From assembly GCF_009734445.1 (NCBI RefSeq), contig NZ_CP046457.1, forward strand, positions 1,668,001 to 1,732,000: a stretch of DNA of 64,000 nt, read 5' to 3'. Below the pieces are notes generated by a model that had not been told where the DNA came from, ran no database searches, and worked only from the letters and a program-made list of their open reading frames with translations. A program made the position numbers and the translations under genes. Within the stretch, counting starts at the first letter, position 1; every line of letters starts with the position of its first letter. Below, piece after piece: positions 25,908-35,318 of the stretch. This stretch comes from Candidatus Syntrophocurvum alkaliphilum (GTDB taxonomy: Bacteria; Bacillota; Syntrophomonadia; Syntrophomonadales; Syntrophomonadaceae).

Positions 25908-27257
25908 TCAATTATTGCAAGACCTTAAATAGTTTATTGCTGACTCTGGATTAGAACGGAAATGTAGATGTAAATAAGATCCTAATAAATTGCCATCTAT
26001 ATATCCTTCATTTTTGTTTTCTCTGTTTACTTGTATATATGCTGAACTCTCTTCTTTTAAATTTGTAATCTGAGAATAATGAAACTCATGTCCCTTTAAA
26101 AGATTACCCTTCTTACCAAGAATGGAATCAAATCTAGCCTCTGCTGTCACATAACCCAACGCAGCTCTTCCACCAGTTATTTCCACATCATACGGAATAA
26201 TTCCTGCTCCATTCCATTTTTTCTTGTTTTTGTCTAAAATGTTTTTACATAGATAAATGTAACCACCACATTCAGCGTAAATAGGTAAGGAATTCTTATG
26301 TGCCCTAACAACGGATTCAATCATACTATGATTATTAGCTAATGAGGATAAATATTGTTCTGGAAATCCTCCCCCCAAATACAATCCATCTGCTAATGGT
26401 ACATGTTTATCTCTCATCGGACTAAAATAAATCAGTTTGGCTCCTAACTCCTCTAAAAAATTCAAGTTATCCTGATAATAAAAAGTAAAAGCTTCATCTC
26501 TTGCTACTGCTATTCGTACTGGTATATAAGGATATTTTTTTAATGAAACTTGGTTATCTATTTGATCTAGATTTGAGGCAATTTTAAGTAGTGAAGATAA
26601 ATCAATTTCTTCTTCAACAAATTTTGCCATTTGATCAATAGATACCCCCAGTTGATTATTTTCTTCTGCTGGAAGTAAACCTAAATAGCGCTCAGGCATC
26701 TTTATTTTCTCATTAGCCCTCAGGCATCCTAATACAACTATGCCCAATTCTTCTTCTATTCTGGTTTTTAGATATTTTTTATGATAATCACTACCAGCAT
26801 GATTTAATATAACTCCCTTTAAATTTAATCGTGGTTCATAATCCATAAATCCTTTTATTAATGCTATGCAACTAGCTGCCATACCCTTAGCATTTATAAC
26901 TAAAATTACTGGGGTGTTCAGTTTTATAGCAATATCCGCACTACTACCTTTGATTTTCTCATTACGCGCACCATCAAAGAGCCCCATAACCCCTTCTATA
27001 ACTGCTATATCGGCATCTGCTATCTCCTTGAAAAATATATGCTTAATTACTTCTTCAGAACTCATCCAACTATCAAGGTTATGTGACTTGCGGTTACAAG
27101 CATGATAATGCAGACTCGGATCAATATAATCCGGTCCTACTTTAAACGGCTGTACCTTTAAGCCTTTTCTTTTTAAAGCTGCTAAAATCCCCAGAGTAAG
27201 AGTAGTCTTGCCCACCCCACTCTGCACCCCTGCAATTAAAACCCGAGGCTTACTCAC
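25908..27257 (-). CDS. cbiA: cobyrinate a,c-diamide synthase
   Basis: About 449 residues. The N-terminal ATP-binding domain has AGVQSGVGKTTLTLGI, FKVGPDYIDPSLHYHA and VIEGVMGLFDG. The C-terminal class I glutamine amidotransferase domain has GGGFPEQYLSSLA and the catalytic Cys in PIYAECGGYIYLCK, with a downstream His in LLGSYLHLHFRS. It amidates the a and c side chains. The GTG at 27257 is chosen (GGTGGAATT upstream), and a TTG four codons earlier is possible. It is the first gene of the long leftward operon. Confidence 0.93.
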   Translation of the reverse strand: MSKPRVLIAGVQSGVGKTTLTLGILAALKRKGLKVQPFKVGPDYIDPSLHYHACNRKSHNLDSWMSSEEVIKHIFFKEIADADIAVIEGVMGLFDGARNEKIKGSSADIAIKLNTPVILVINAKGMAASCIALIKGFMDYEPRLNLKGVILNHAGSDYHKKYLKTRIEEELGIVVLGCLRANEKIKMPERYLGLLPAEENNQLGVSIDQMAKFVEEEIDLSSLLKIASNLDQIDNQVSLKKYPYIPVRIAVARDEAFTFYYQDNLNFLEELGAKLIYFSPMRDKHVPLADGLYLGGGFPEQYLSSLANNHSMIESVVRAHKNSLPIYAECGGYIYLCKNILDKNKKKWNGAGIIPYDVEITGGRAALGYVTAEARFDSILGKKGNLLKGHEFHYSQITNLKEESSAYIQVNRENKNEGYIDGNLLGSYLHLHFRSNPESAINYLRSCNN

Positions 27258-27285
27258 AATTCCACCCAATTTCTATAGTTTCCTT

Positions 27286-27430
27286 ACCTATATCTTGATT
27301 TTGGCTTAGCACTTATTATCTAAGTTATATTTTAACGTGTTCTATGCACCACGCCTTGCTACTTAAGGATTTAGATAAACAAGTTAGCTTATTATTAAGT
27401 TTTTGTAGTTACTTTTTGCAGCAGAAACAA
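27286..27430 (-). repeat. dispersed repeat, copy 4 (long form)
   Basis: Core TTGTAGTTACTTTTTGCAGC at 27403-27422, 22 bp from the cobT stop. It shares about 130 bp of further homology with the copy at 15082 (GGCTTAGCACTTATTATCTA and CCTTGCTACTTAAGGATTTAG). It separates cobT from the cbiA operon. Confidence 0.8.
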
Positions 27431-27444
27431 TATTTTTTAATAAA

Positions 27445-28494
27445 CTAAGAACTTATTCCCGCTTCATCAAATGTAGCCATTTCGTGGACTATTTTTATGG
27501 CTGCTTCTAGTTGATTAGTTGCTAGAACTGCTCCAGTTCCTTCTCCTAAGCGTAAATCTAAGTATAGCATTGGCTTTAGCTCCATAAAATCTAACATAAC
27601 CCTATGACCAGGTTCTTGAGATAGGTGAGATGCAAAAAGATAGTCCCTACAGTAAGCATTAAACTGTACCGCTAATAATGCCGCAGCACTTGAGATAAAT
27701 CCATCTATTATTACTGGAGTTTTTCGAGCTATAGCTCCAAGTATTACCCCTGTTAAAGCAGCTATTTCTAGTCCACCTACTTTACTAACAATATCAAGAG
27801 GGTCTAATTTATTGGGTTTGTTTAATTCTATAGCTTTTTTAATGCTGTTTTTCTTTAGTGTAAAGCTTTCATTATTTACCCCTGTACCTCTACCTGTTAT
27901 TTCATCTAGGTCATTTTCACTAACACAAGCTAAAATAGCACTACTAGCAGTAGTATTCCCAATACCCATTTCACCAGTTGCTATTAAGGTTGAACCATTA
28001 TCTATTTCATCATTTACTAATTTAATTCCAATTTCTATTGCTTCAATAGCTTCCTCTTTAGACATCGCTGGCTCACGAGTCATGTTTTTAGTTCCTGACG
28101 CTATTTTATGCTGTTTAATTTTAGGAATCATAGATGTATCAGTTGCAACACCTATATCCGCAATAGCTATATCAAAACCTGCATGTTTTGAAAAAACATT
28201 TATTGCTGCACCTTCATTGGCAAAATTTTGTAACATTTGAGCTGTTACTTCTTGTGGAAATGCACTAACACCTTCTTCTACTACCCCATGATCAGCAGCC
28301 ATGATCATGACCGTTTTCTTTCCTAGTTTGGGCTTATGATTTTCTTGAACAGATGCTAATTGGATAATTATCTCTTCTAAAACCCCTAAGCTTCCTGGAG
28401 GTTTAGTTAGGTTGTCCAAATGCTCTTTAGCCCTAATTCCTGAATCCGATTTAACCCTATGTATCTTGAACAAAGTACTTTTTAACAGCTCCAT
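27445..28494 (-). CDS. cobT: nicotinate-nucleotide:dimethylbenzimidazole phosphoribosyltransferase
   Basis: A 349-residue CobT. It has HLDNLTKPPGSLGVLEE, VMIMAADHGVVEEGVSAFPQ, TGEMGIGNTTASSAI and VIIDGFISSAAALLA. The catalytic glutamate is in LRLGEGTGAVLA. It makes alpha-ribazole phosphate from a lower-ligand base; no DMB synthesis gene (bluB or bzaA-F) is visible here. The ATG follows GAGGGGTA. It is divergent from cbiP across 213 bp that contain only a weak 9-bp hairpin (28548-28556/28572-28580) and AT-rich promoter-like sequence. Confidence 0.93.
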   Translation of the reverse strand: MELLKSTLFKIHRVKSDSGIRAKEHLDNLTKPPGSLGVLEEIIIQLASVQENHKPKLGKKTVMIMAADHGVVEEGVSAFPQEVTAQMLQNFANEGAAINVFSKHAGFDIAIADIGVATDTSMIPKIKQHKIASGTKNMTREPAMSKEEAIEAIEIGIKLVNDEIDNGSTLIATGEMGIGNTTASSAILACVSENDLDEITGRGTGVNNESFTLKKNSIKKAIELNKPNKLDPLDIVSKVGGLEIAALTGVILGAIARKTPVIIDGFISSAAALLAVQFNAYCRDYLFASHLSQEPGHRVMLDFMELKPMLYLDLRLGEGTGAVLATNQLEAAIKIVHEMATFDEAGISS

Positions 28495-28707
28495 TACCCC
28501 TCATTCCCCTCATAATAATAAAGTAAATTTTAAAAAAACTCTGTCACCTTTCTCTTTATTCAGTTATTATTAAGAGAAAGATCCCGTACCAATTATTGTA
28601 ATACTTTTACTAATAATAACAATAGTTATATCGAAAAAATATTTCTTAAATCTTTGTGCAAATAATTGTATATGTGAAATTCATTGTAATTAATAGGAGG
28701 AAAAAAA

Positions 28708-30243
28708 ATGAGAGCTAAAACAATTATGTTACAGGGTACCTCTTCTAATGTCGGTAAAAGCCTTTTATGTACAGCTTTATGTAGATTTTTCAAGCAAGAA
28801 GGTTTTAAAACAGCTCCATTTAAAGCACAAAATATGGCTCTAAACTCTTTTGTAACTCCAGATGGTTGCGAAATTGGTAGAGCCCAAGGTATACAGGCTA
28901 TAGCAGCTGGAGTTTTACCAAAACCAGAAATGAACCCTTTACTATTAAAGCCTAAAGAAGACATGGTAGCTGAAATAATTGAACTAGGCAAACCAGTAGC
29001 TCAATTGTCTGCAAGAGAATATAGAAGTTCTTACTTAAGTAATGCAGAACCATTGATTTTAGATTGTATTAATAAATTAAGAAGCGAATTTGAAGTATTG
29101 GTAATTGAGGGAGCCGGTAGCCCTGCAGAGATCAACTTAAAAGATAAAGATATAGTAAACATGAAAACCGCTGAATTAGCTGAAGCACCTGTATTATTAA
29201 TAGCTGATATTGATCGAGGTGGTGTCTTTGCCTCTCTTATTGGAACTTTAGAGCTACTTGAACCAAAAGAAAGAAACAAAATTAAGGGCTTTATTATTAA
29301 TAAATTTAGAGGAGACTTATCTTTACTACAGCCAGGTTTAGATTTTTTAGAAGCAAGAACTGGTATACCTGTATTAGGGGTTCTACCATATATGCATAAT
29401 CATGGAATAGATGAAGAGGATTCTGTAAGCCTAGAAGAAAAAAGGGTTCTAGGAGATCCAAATGGTAATGTTCAGATAGCTGTAATCCAATTACCACGCA
29501 TCTCTAATTTTACTGACTTTAACCCTTTATCTAGAGTTCCTGATCTATGTGTGCGATTTATTAAAGAAGGAGAAAAAATTGGAGATGTCGATGCTGTAAT
29601 AATACCAGGAACTAAAAGCCCTATTGAGGATATGCAATATTTACGCAGTAATAGTTATGATCAAGAAATAATAGAATTATCAAACCAGGAACGGTTTGTC
29701 ATAGGTATTTGTGGAGGATATCAAATGCTAGGTAATAAACTAATCGATCCTTTCGAGGAAGATTTACAAACTAGTGAAACTGATGGTTTAAACTTATTTA
29801 ATTATGTCACCGAATATAAAAAAGATAAAACCGTACACCAAGTTGAAGCCATAATGGAATGTAATCAAGGATTTTTTAAATCCTTAAAAGGTGAAAAGGT
29901 TTTTGGCTATGAAATCCACCAAGGACACATAAAAGAAGATAACCTTAACCCTCTACTACATATTTATTCTCAGTCAGGAGAAAAAGTTAGGGTTATGGAT
30001 GGACGAGCTAATAATACTGGAAAAGTTTTTGGAACCCATGTTCATGGTTTATTTGAAAACACAAATATTTTATTAGCACTAATCAATTCAATTCGTTATC
30101 AAAAGGGGCTTTCTCAGTTTAATGAAAGTGATCTAGGTCAATCCTCAGAAGATGAAAATTTTGATCAACTAGCTAATACACTAAAAAAATCCTTGAATAT
30201 GCATAAAATTTTTGAGATTATGAATTTAGGGGATTCCAAATGA
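28708..30243 (+). CDS. cbiP: cobyric acid synthase
   Basis: A 511-residue CbiP/CobQ. The N-terminal dethiobiotin-synthetase-like domain has MLQGTSSNVGKSLLCTALCR, FKAQNMALNSFV and VIEGAGSPAEINL. The C-terminal glutamine amidotransferase has FVIGICGGYQMLG with the catalytic Cys, and YEIHQGHI and GTHVHGLFE with the His. It amidates side chains b, d, e and g. TAGGAGG precedes the ATG. It is the first gene of the rightward cobalamin operon and overlaps cbiB at ATGA. Confidence 0.95.
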   Translation: MRAKTIMLQGTSSNVGKSLLCTALCRFFKQEGFKTAPFKAQNMALNSFVTPDGCEIGRAQGIQAIAAGVLPKPEMNPLLLKPKEDMVAEIIELGKPVAQLSAREYRSSYLSNAEPLILDCINKLRSEFEVLVIEGAGSPAEINLKDKDIVNMKTAELAEAPVLLIADIDRGGVFASLIGTLELLEPKERNKIKGFIINKFRGDLSLLQPGLDFLEARTGIPVLGVLPYMHNHGIDEEDSVSLEEKRVLGDPNGNVQIAVIQLPRISNFTDFNPLSRVPDLCVRFIKEGEKIGDVDAVIIPGTKSPIEDMQYLRSNSYDQEIIELSNQERFVIGICGGYQMLGNKLIDPFEEDLQTSETDGLNLFNYVTEYKKDKTVHQVEAIMECNQGFFKSLKGEKVFGYEIHQGHIKEDNLNPLLHIYSQSGEKVRVMDGRANNTGKVFGTHVHGLFENTNILLALINSIRYQKGLSQFNESDLGQSSEDENFDQLANTLKKSLNMHKIFEIMNLGDSK

Positions 30244-31205
30244 TGGAAATAATTATAATATGTGCATTTATTCTTGATTTTATAATAGGTGATCCTCGAT
30301 TTATTCCTCATCCAGTTATATATATTGGGAAAATCATAAATAAAAGCGAAATTTTCATTAGAAAAGTAGCTAAAAATACTTTAGCATTGAAAGTTAGTGG
30401 GGTGCTTTTAACCTTAGTTATTGTTTTAGGCACTTATATCTTTTTTGCCTCAATTATTTGGTTAGCTTTTTGGATACATAATTATCTAGGTATTATCATA
30501 AGTATCTTTATTCTTGCTCAAGCTCTAGCTGTAAAAAGTCTATATCAACACGCAATTAATATAACTAAACCCTTATCAAAAGGAAATCTCCCCCAAGCTA
30601 GAGAAGCCTTATCAATGATTGTGGGTAGAGATACTGATAATTTAGATGAAAAAGATATTACCCGAGCAACAGTAGAAAGTGTATCTGAAAACACTGTTGA
30701 TGGTATAACCGCTCCACTTTTCTATGCTTTTTTAGGCGGACCACCATTAGCTATGGCATATAAAGCAATAAATACACTTGATTCAATGATTGGTTATAAA
30801 AATGAAAAATACCTACACCTTGGATGGGCTGCAGCTAGGTTAGATGATTTAGCCAACTATATTCCAGCTAGAATAACTGCTGCTTTATACCTATTAATTT
30901 CACCATTCACTCCAGGTGGATGGACTGGTGTTTGGCATACTCTATCTAGAGATGGTCAAAAACACCCAAGCCCTAACAGTGGTCTCTCAGAAGCTGCTGT
31001 AGCAGGAGCTTTAAATATTAAACTTGGTGGTAATAGTTGTTATAATGGATTAGAAAGAAGCTCCCCAGTTATTGGTAATGGAAATCATATATTACAGGTT
31101 AATCATATTAATCAATGTTTGAAAATCATGCTAGTAATTTCTATTTTAATGCTAACATTAGGGGTACTCACTACTTTTTTTATCCATAATCTTATAGGAG
31201 TTTGA
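30240..31205 (+). CDS. cbiB: adenosylcobinamide-phosphate synthase (CbiB)
   Basis: A 321-residue membrane protein. It has DFIIGDPRFIPHPVIYIGKII, then GRDTDNLDEKDITRATVES, SENTVDGITAPLFYA, INTLDSMIGYKNEKYLHLGWAAARLDD and SEAAVAGALNIKLGG. About four or five helices are predicted. It attaches aminopropanol (phosphate) to adenosylcobyrate. The start overlaps the cbiP stop (ATGATGG, with either ATG possible). Confidence 0.93.
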   Translation: MMEIIIICAFILDFIIGDPRFIPHPVIYIGKIINKSEIFIRKVAKNTLALKVSGVLLTLVIVLGTYIFFASIIWLAFWIHNYLGIIISIFILAQALAVKSLYQHAINITKPLSKGNLPQAREALSMIVGRDTDNLDEKDITRATVESVSENTVDGITAPLFYAFLGGPPLAMAYKAINTLDSMIGYKNEKYLHLGWAAARLDDLANYIPARITAALYLLISPFTPGGWTGVWHTLSRDGQKHPSPNSGLSEAAVAGALNIKLGGNSCYNGLERSSPVIGNGNHILQVNHINQCLKIMLVISILMLTLGVLTTFFIHNLIGV

Positions 31206-31209
31206 TGAA

Positions 31210-31773
31210 ATGATACACATATATACAGGCAATGGAAAAGGTAAAACCAGCGCTGCATTTGGAGTAGCCATTCGAGCACGAGGTCATGACTTTAGGGTCC
31301 GAGTAATTCAATTCTTAAAAGGCAGCACCTATACAGGCGAATTATCTTCAGCTGAAAAACTAGGGATTGAAGTATTTCAGTTTGGTCGCACTTGTCCACA
31401 TGCTGCAGTAATAAAAAGTGGATTTTTAAATTGTCAAAAATGTGGACAATGTTGGATTAAATTGGATAAGGCTGAAACAATTGATATAGAAAAAACCCAG
31501 ATGGCATGGCAACTAACTTTAGATACGGTTACTAACGGCAAACATGATTTATTAATTTTAGATGAGATAATGAACGCTTATAATAAAAATTTAATACCAC
31601 TTAACGATATCTTAAAACTATTAGAAGTGCTACCAGATAATTTAGATATTATATTAACTGGGAGAAACCCACCAAAAGAATTAATAGAAAAAGCCGATTT
31701 GGTTTCAAATATAACAGAGGTTAAGCACCCAGCCCGCATAGGTGTTCAAGCCAAACGAGGACTTGAATATTAA
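31210..31773 (+). CDS. cobO: cob(I)yrinic acid a,c-diamide adenosyltransferase
   Basis: A 187-residue CobO/BtuR-type adenosyltransferase. The P-loop is YTGNGKGKTSAAFGVAI, followed by VIQFLKGSTYTGEL, LLILDEIMNAYNKNLI, ILTGRNPPKELIEKADL and the C-terminal EVKHPARIGVQAKRGLEY. Between them lies a four-cysteine segment (RTCPHAAVIKSGFLNCQKC, then GQC) in place of the usual cofactor-loop region; I recall similar segments in some anaerobe homologues. This could bind zinc or an Fe-S cluster. AGGAG precedes the ATG. Confidence 0.9.
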   Translation: MIHIYTGNGKGKTSAAFGVAIRARGHDFRVRVIQFLKGSTYTGELSSAEKLGIEVFQFGRTCPHAAVIKSGFLNCQKCGQCWIKLDKAETIDIEKTQMAWQLTLDTVTNGKHDLLILDEIMNAYNKNLIPLNDILKLLEVLPDNLDIILTGRNPPKELIEKADLVSNITEVKHPARIGVQAKRGLEY

Positions 31774-31810
31774 CTAAATAAAACAAATTTAAAAAGGAAT
31801 ATTAAAAATT

Positions 31811-32554
31811 ATGCTAAAAAGCTTTATATCAGCAACAACCTTTTTAACAACAATTCCAATTAAAGAAAAACGAATAGCCACTGAAAAAGAGCTGGCTAAC
31901 TCACTATATTTTTACCCAATTGTAGGATTTATAATTGGCAGTATCTTGTGTATGCTTATTTTCTTAACTGAACCACTATCTCTAGGCCTAGCAGGTCACA
32001 TGATTATTCTAACTATTTGGATCTTACTCACTGGCGGTCTCCATCTTGATGGACTTATGGATAGTGCTGATGGTTTATTAAGTCACCGAGAACAGAAGCA
32101 AAAGCTAGAAATTATGCACGATAGCCGGGTAGGAGCAATGGGAGCAATTGCATTAGTAATAATACTTCTACTAAAGCTTTCAGCATTAAACAGCTTAATG
32201 TTATTAGAATATTGGTGGGTTTTGCTTTTAGCACCTGCTATGGGAAGAACAGCTATAGTATTTGTTATTTGGATTTTTCCTTATGCTCGCAAGGAACCTG
32301 GTCTAGGATCTGTATTTGGGAAAACTTTATGGTATAAGCCTATTATAGCTTTAATAATTTTATTAATAGGAACTATTTTTTCTGCAGGTTATCTAGGTAT
32401 AATGATTATTATTATCACCTTAGCTCTAGCATTATTAATAGCTTTATGGATTAATCAATCATTAGGAGGTCATACGGGTGATACTTATGGGGCTATGTGT
32501 GAAGTAACCGAGACGGTTTTCTTATTACTCACAATAATAATTCTTAAATTATAA
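31811..32554 (+). CDS. cobS: adenosylcobinamide-GDP ribazoletransferase (cobalamin synthase)
   Basis: A 247-residue integral membrane protein with about six helices. It contains FISATTFLTTIPI, then LTGGLHLDGLMDSADGLLSH (the metal-binding motif of the family), MHDSRVGAMGAIAL and the C-terminal SLGGHTGDTYGAMCEVTE. It joins adenosylcobinamide-GDP with alpha-ribazole (phosphate). It follows cobO by 37 bp in the same direction. Confidence 0.94.
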   Translation: MLKSFISATTFLTTIPIKEKRIATEKELANSLYFYPIVGFIIGSILCMLIFLTEPLSLGLAGHMIILTIWILLTGGLHLDGLMDSADGLLSHREQKQKLEIMHDSRVGAMGAIALVIILLLKLSALNSLMLLEYWWVLLLAPAMGRTAIVFVIWIFPYARKEPGLGSVFGKTLWYKPIIALIILLIGTIFSAGYLGIMIIIITLALALLIALWINQSLGGHTGDTYGAMCEVTETVFLLLTIIILKL

Positions 32555-32651
32555 TGTACTTGAAAAAAGAATAAAATGGATTACGAGGTCTCTGCTCGTT
32601 TATATCCAGCCAAATTAAAATTAATAAATATATTATAATGGAGATTGTATT

Positions 32652-33740
32652 ATGAATAATAATTTAGAGAAAAATTTATCACATGGTGGAAATGTATGGA
32701 AAGCAGCTGAAGAATTAGGGGTTAAAGTTCATGATATTATTGATTTTAGCGCTAGTATTAATCCTTTAGGCCCACCTACTTATGCTATAGAAGCTATACA
32801 AAACTATCTTAGATTAACTGAACACTATCCAGAACCCAGTGGCAAAGAATTTAAACTTACCTTAAAAAAGCATTTAGAAATAGATCCTAATAATATTGTA
32901 TTAGGTAATGGTAGTATGGAATTAATCTATCTTATAAGTCGCCTATTTTATAAAAGACGAATCCTTACTTTAGCACCATCATTTTCTGCATATGGCAAAG
33001 GAATTAACAATCCTCAAATTATAAGAATCCCATTAGATAACAACAAGAATTTCAAATTACCTATTGGTGATTTGATAAGCAACATCCAACAAAATGACCT
33101 TATATTCATAGCTAACCCTAATAATCCCACCGGAAATGTATTTAAACGAGAAGACTTGCTTCACATTTTGCAAACTGCAGCTAAACTACAAGCAATACTA
33201 GTAATTGATGAAGCATTTATGGATTTTGTTACAGAGCAAAATGAATCATTGAAAGATTTAGTTTACAAGTATGATAATTTAATAATACTACGATCAATAA
33301 CTAAATTTTTTGCATTACCTGGATTGCGTCTTGGTTATGCAATTGCTTCAGAAGAAATTATATCACTAATGGAAGATATACTTCCACCATGGCGCGTAAA
33401 CACTCTCGCCCTAGCAGCAGGAAAAGCCTCTATTGAAGATTATGAATATATAGAAAAAAGCCACAAGTTAATAAAACAGGAAAAAGAATACTTACAAACA
33501 CAATTAGAAAATCTAAAAGAATTGAAAGTTTATCCTTCAACTGCTAATTTTTTATTAATAGAAATATTAAATAGTAATATAACAGCAAATAGCCTACAGC
33601 AACATATAAAAAATAATAGTATACTAATTAGAGATTGTAGCTCTTTTCCAGGACTTAGCCCTTATTACTTTAGAATTGCAGTTAAAAGTAGAATATATAA
33701 TGAAAAGCTAATAGAGCAAATGAGGTGTATTTTTAAGTGA
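32652..33740 (+). CDS. cobD: threonine-phosphate decarboxylase (CobD-like aminotransferase fold)
   Basis: A 362-residue class I/II PLP enzyme. It has HGGNVWKAAEELG, IIDFSASINPLGPP and FIANPNNPTGNVF. The PLP lysine is in ILRSITKFFALPGLRLGY. It is close to histidinol-phosphate aminotransferases in fold, but the N-terminus and its place between cobS and cobC point to CobD, which makes aminopropanol phosphate for the nucleotide loop. GGAGATTGTATT precedes the ATG. It overlaps cobC by 4 bp. Confidence 0.88.
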   Translation: MNNNLEKNLSHGGNVWKAAEELGVKVHDIIDFSASINPLGPPTYAIEAIQNYLRLTEHYPEPSGKEFKLTLKKHLEIDPNNIVLGNGSMELIYLISRLFYKRRILTLAPSFSAYGKGINNPQIIRIPLDNNKNFKLPIGDLISNIQQNDLIFIANPNNPTGNVFKREDLLHILQTAAKLQAILVIDEAFMDFVTEQNESLKDLVYKYDNLIILRSITKFFALPGLRLGYAIASEEIISLMEDILPPWRVNTLALAAGKASIEDYEYIEKSHKLIKQEKEYLQTQLENLKELKVYPSTANFLLIEILNSNITANSLQQHIKNNSILIRDCSSFPGLSPYYFRIAVKSRIYNEKLIEQMRCIFK

Positions 33741-34330
33741 AGGTTTTTTTATTAAGGCATGGAGAAACAAATTGGAATTATGAACAACGATATCAAGGAC
33801 ATACAGATATTCCCCTTAATGATATTGGTAAAGAACAAGCAAGAACTGTTGGTAAATACTTGTATAAAAAAGAAAAAATTGAAGCTATCTACTGTAGCGA
33901 TCTTTCAAGAACAAAGGAAACTGCTGAAATTATAGCAGACTATTTAAGACTGCAAGTAAAATGTGATGCACGTTTTAGAGAAATGTCATTTGGAGATTGG
34001 GAAGGCAAGACTTTTACCGAAGTACACAATAATTATAAGGAAGAATTTAATGAGTGGGTTAAAGATACTCTCAACACAGTAGTACCAGGAAGTAAAGAAT
34101 CATTTACTCAAGTTAGAGAGCGAGCCTTTACAAGCCTCGAAGAAATTAGCAAAAAACATAATGGAAATGTATTAATAGTTACTCACGGAGGAGTAATAAA
34201 AACACTTCTTTACTATATTGATCCCAAAAACGACATGTGGGAAACCTATATACAACCGAGTTCACTTTCAATAATAAATATAGAAAATGGTAAATTTCAA
34301 GTAATTTCGACTGGAATAACAGTAAAATAA
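33737..34330 (+). CDS. cobC: alpha-ribazole phosphatase (histidine phosphatase)
   Basis: A 197-residue histidine phosphatase. The catalytic motif LRHGETNWNYEQRYQGHTD contains the phospho-accepting His, and the second His is in VLIVTHGGVIKTLLYY. FREMSFGDWEGKTF is the usual third motif. The GTG start lies in GTGA overlapping the cobD stop. Its position at the end of the cobalamin operon supports removal of phosphate from alpha-ribazole-5'-phosphate or cobalamin-5'-phosphate. Confidence 0.9.
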   Translation: MKVFLLRHGETNWNYEQRYQGHTDIPLNDIGKEQARTVGKYLYKKEKIEAIYCSDLSRTKETAEIIADYLRLQVKCDARFREMSFGDWEGKTFTEVHNNYKEEFNEWVKDTLNTVVPGSKESFTQVRERAFTSLEEISKKHNGNVLIVTHGGVIKTLLYYIDPKNDMWETYIQPSSLSIINIENGKFQVISTGITVK

Positions 34331-34410
34331 GACAATTTTTTCTTGTTTTCCAAAACATAGTCATGCTAAAGTTAAGCATATAAAAAATTTGATAACTTTA
34401 ATATCAAATT

Positions 34411-34545
34411 TAAAACAGGGAAGCTGGTGAGATTCCAGCACGGTCCCGCCACTGTATTGGGGAATTTTTTCACTCAAGCCACTGGTTATTTATTAACTGG
34501 GAAGGCGTGAAAAATAATGAACCTAAGTCAGGATACCTGTTTAAT
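34411..34545 (+). promoter_or_regulatory. adenosylcobalamin riboswitch
   Basis: It contains GGGAAGCTGGTGAGATTCCA, CACGGTCCCGCCACTGTA, then GCCACTG, GGGAAGGCG and the B12 box AAGTCAGGATACCTG (34525-34539). P1 pairs AAACAGG (34413-34419) with CCTGTTT (34536-34542). A terminator follows at 34604, so B12 should switch off the cobalt-uptake operon. It is the only B12 riboswitch I can see in the window. Confidence 0.97.
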
Positions 34546-34603
34546 AATACTATCTCCTTAGTAGTACCTACGGTGTATAGGTAGGAGAAAACACATGCTA
34601 TTT

Positions 34604-34639
34604 ATACCCTGTACTACTTTGGTACAGGGTATTTTATTT
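34604..34639 (+). terminator. riboswitch-controlled terminator before cbiM
   Basis: ATACCCTGTAC (34604-34614) pairs with GTACAGGGTAT (34622-34632), followed by TTTATTT. Upstream, CCTAC and GTAGG near 34566-34585 form a competing hairpin, probably part of the switch. Confidence 0.88.
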
Positions 34640-34669
34640 GCACTATAATAAAAAAAGGAGGATAAGTCT

Positions 34670-35284
34670 TTGCACTTAAGTGATGGAGTTTTAACACTGC
34701 CTATTGTTGTAACTACTACTGTTGCAGCCGCTGGTCTTGTAGGATACTCATTAAAAGGAATTGAAGAACAAGATATTCCTCGTATTAGTCTTTTAACTGG
34801 TGCATTTTTTGCTCTTTCATCTATAAGTGTTCCGGTTGGCCCTAGTTCTGTTCATCTTTTACTAGGCGGTTTACTCGGTATCCTCCTTGGAAAAAAAGCT
34901 TGTATTGCCGTACTCATAGGCTTATTACTACAATTATTCTTGTTTCAGCATGGCGGACTGACAACACTAGGAGCTAATATGTTATTAGTTTCAATACCTG
35001 CATTAGGTGCATATTGGCTTTATAAAACCATAAAGATTAAATCCCGCTTTGCAATAGGATTTTTAGCTGGGTCTTTGGCAGTTATAGGAACATTAATACT
35101 AGTAATCCTTCTGTTATTTTTAAGCAACCCGGTCTTTGGTGAAGGATTATTTTCCGTAATAAATATCTTAGTTATAGGTCATTTACCTATTCTTTTAATC
35201 GAAGGTATAGTAACCGGTTTTGCAATTCAGTTTTTCTATAAAGTTAAACCTGATATATTAGAAACCCAAAAAGAAGCTATGTAG
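34670..35284 (+). CDS. cbiM: cobalt ECF transporter S component CbiM
   Basis: A 204-residue membrane protein starting (TTG) with MHLSDGVL. The His at position 2 is the family metal ligand, so the N-terminus fixes the start, and AAAGGAGGA is correctly placed. Other motifs are SISVPVGPSSVHLLLGGLLGILLG, LQLFLFQHGGLTTLGANMLL and GHLPILLIEGIVTGF. About seven helices are predicted. It binds Co2+ for uptake. It is the first gene after the B12 riboswitch. Confidence 0.93.
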   Translation: MHLSDGVLTLPIVVTTTVAAAGLVGYSLKGIEEQDIPRISLLTGAFFALSSISVPVGPSSVHLLLGGLLGILLGKKACIAVLIGLLLQLFLFQHGGLTTLGANMLLVSIPALGAYWLYKTIKIKSRFAIGFLAGSLAVIGTLILVILLLFLSNPVFGEGLFSVINILVIGHLPILLIEGIVTGFAIQFFYKVKPDILETQKEAM

Positions 35285-35318
35285 TTATAAGAAAAATTAC
35301 AAAATTGGAGAGAGACAA

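Noticed and set aside
27258-27444. B12 riboswitch before cbiA or cobT
   Set aside because: No B12 box or conserved core is seen. The sequence is the dispersed repeat.
28626-28991. 121-codon minus frame across the cbiP start
   Set aside because: It is a shadow of the well-supported cbiP N-terminus with its P-loop.
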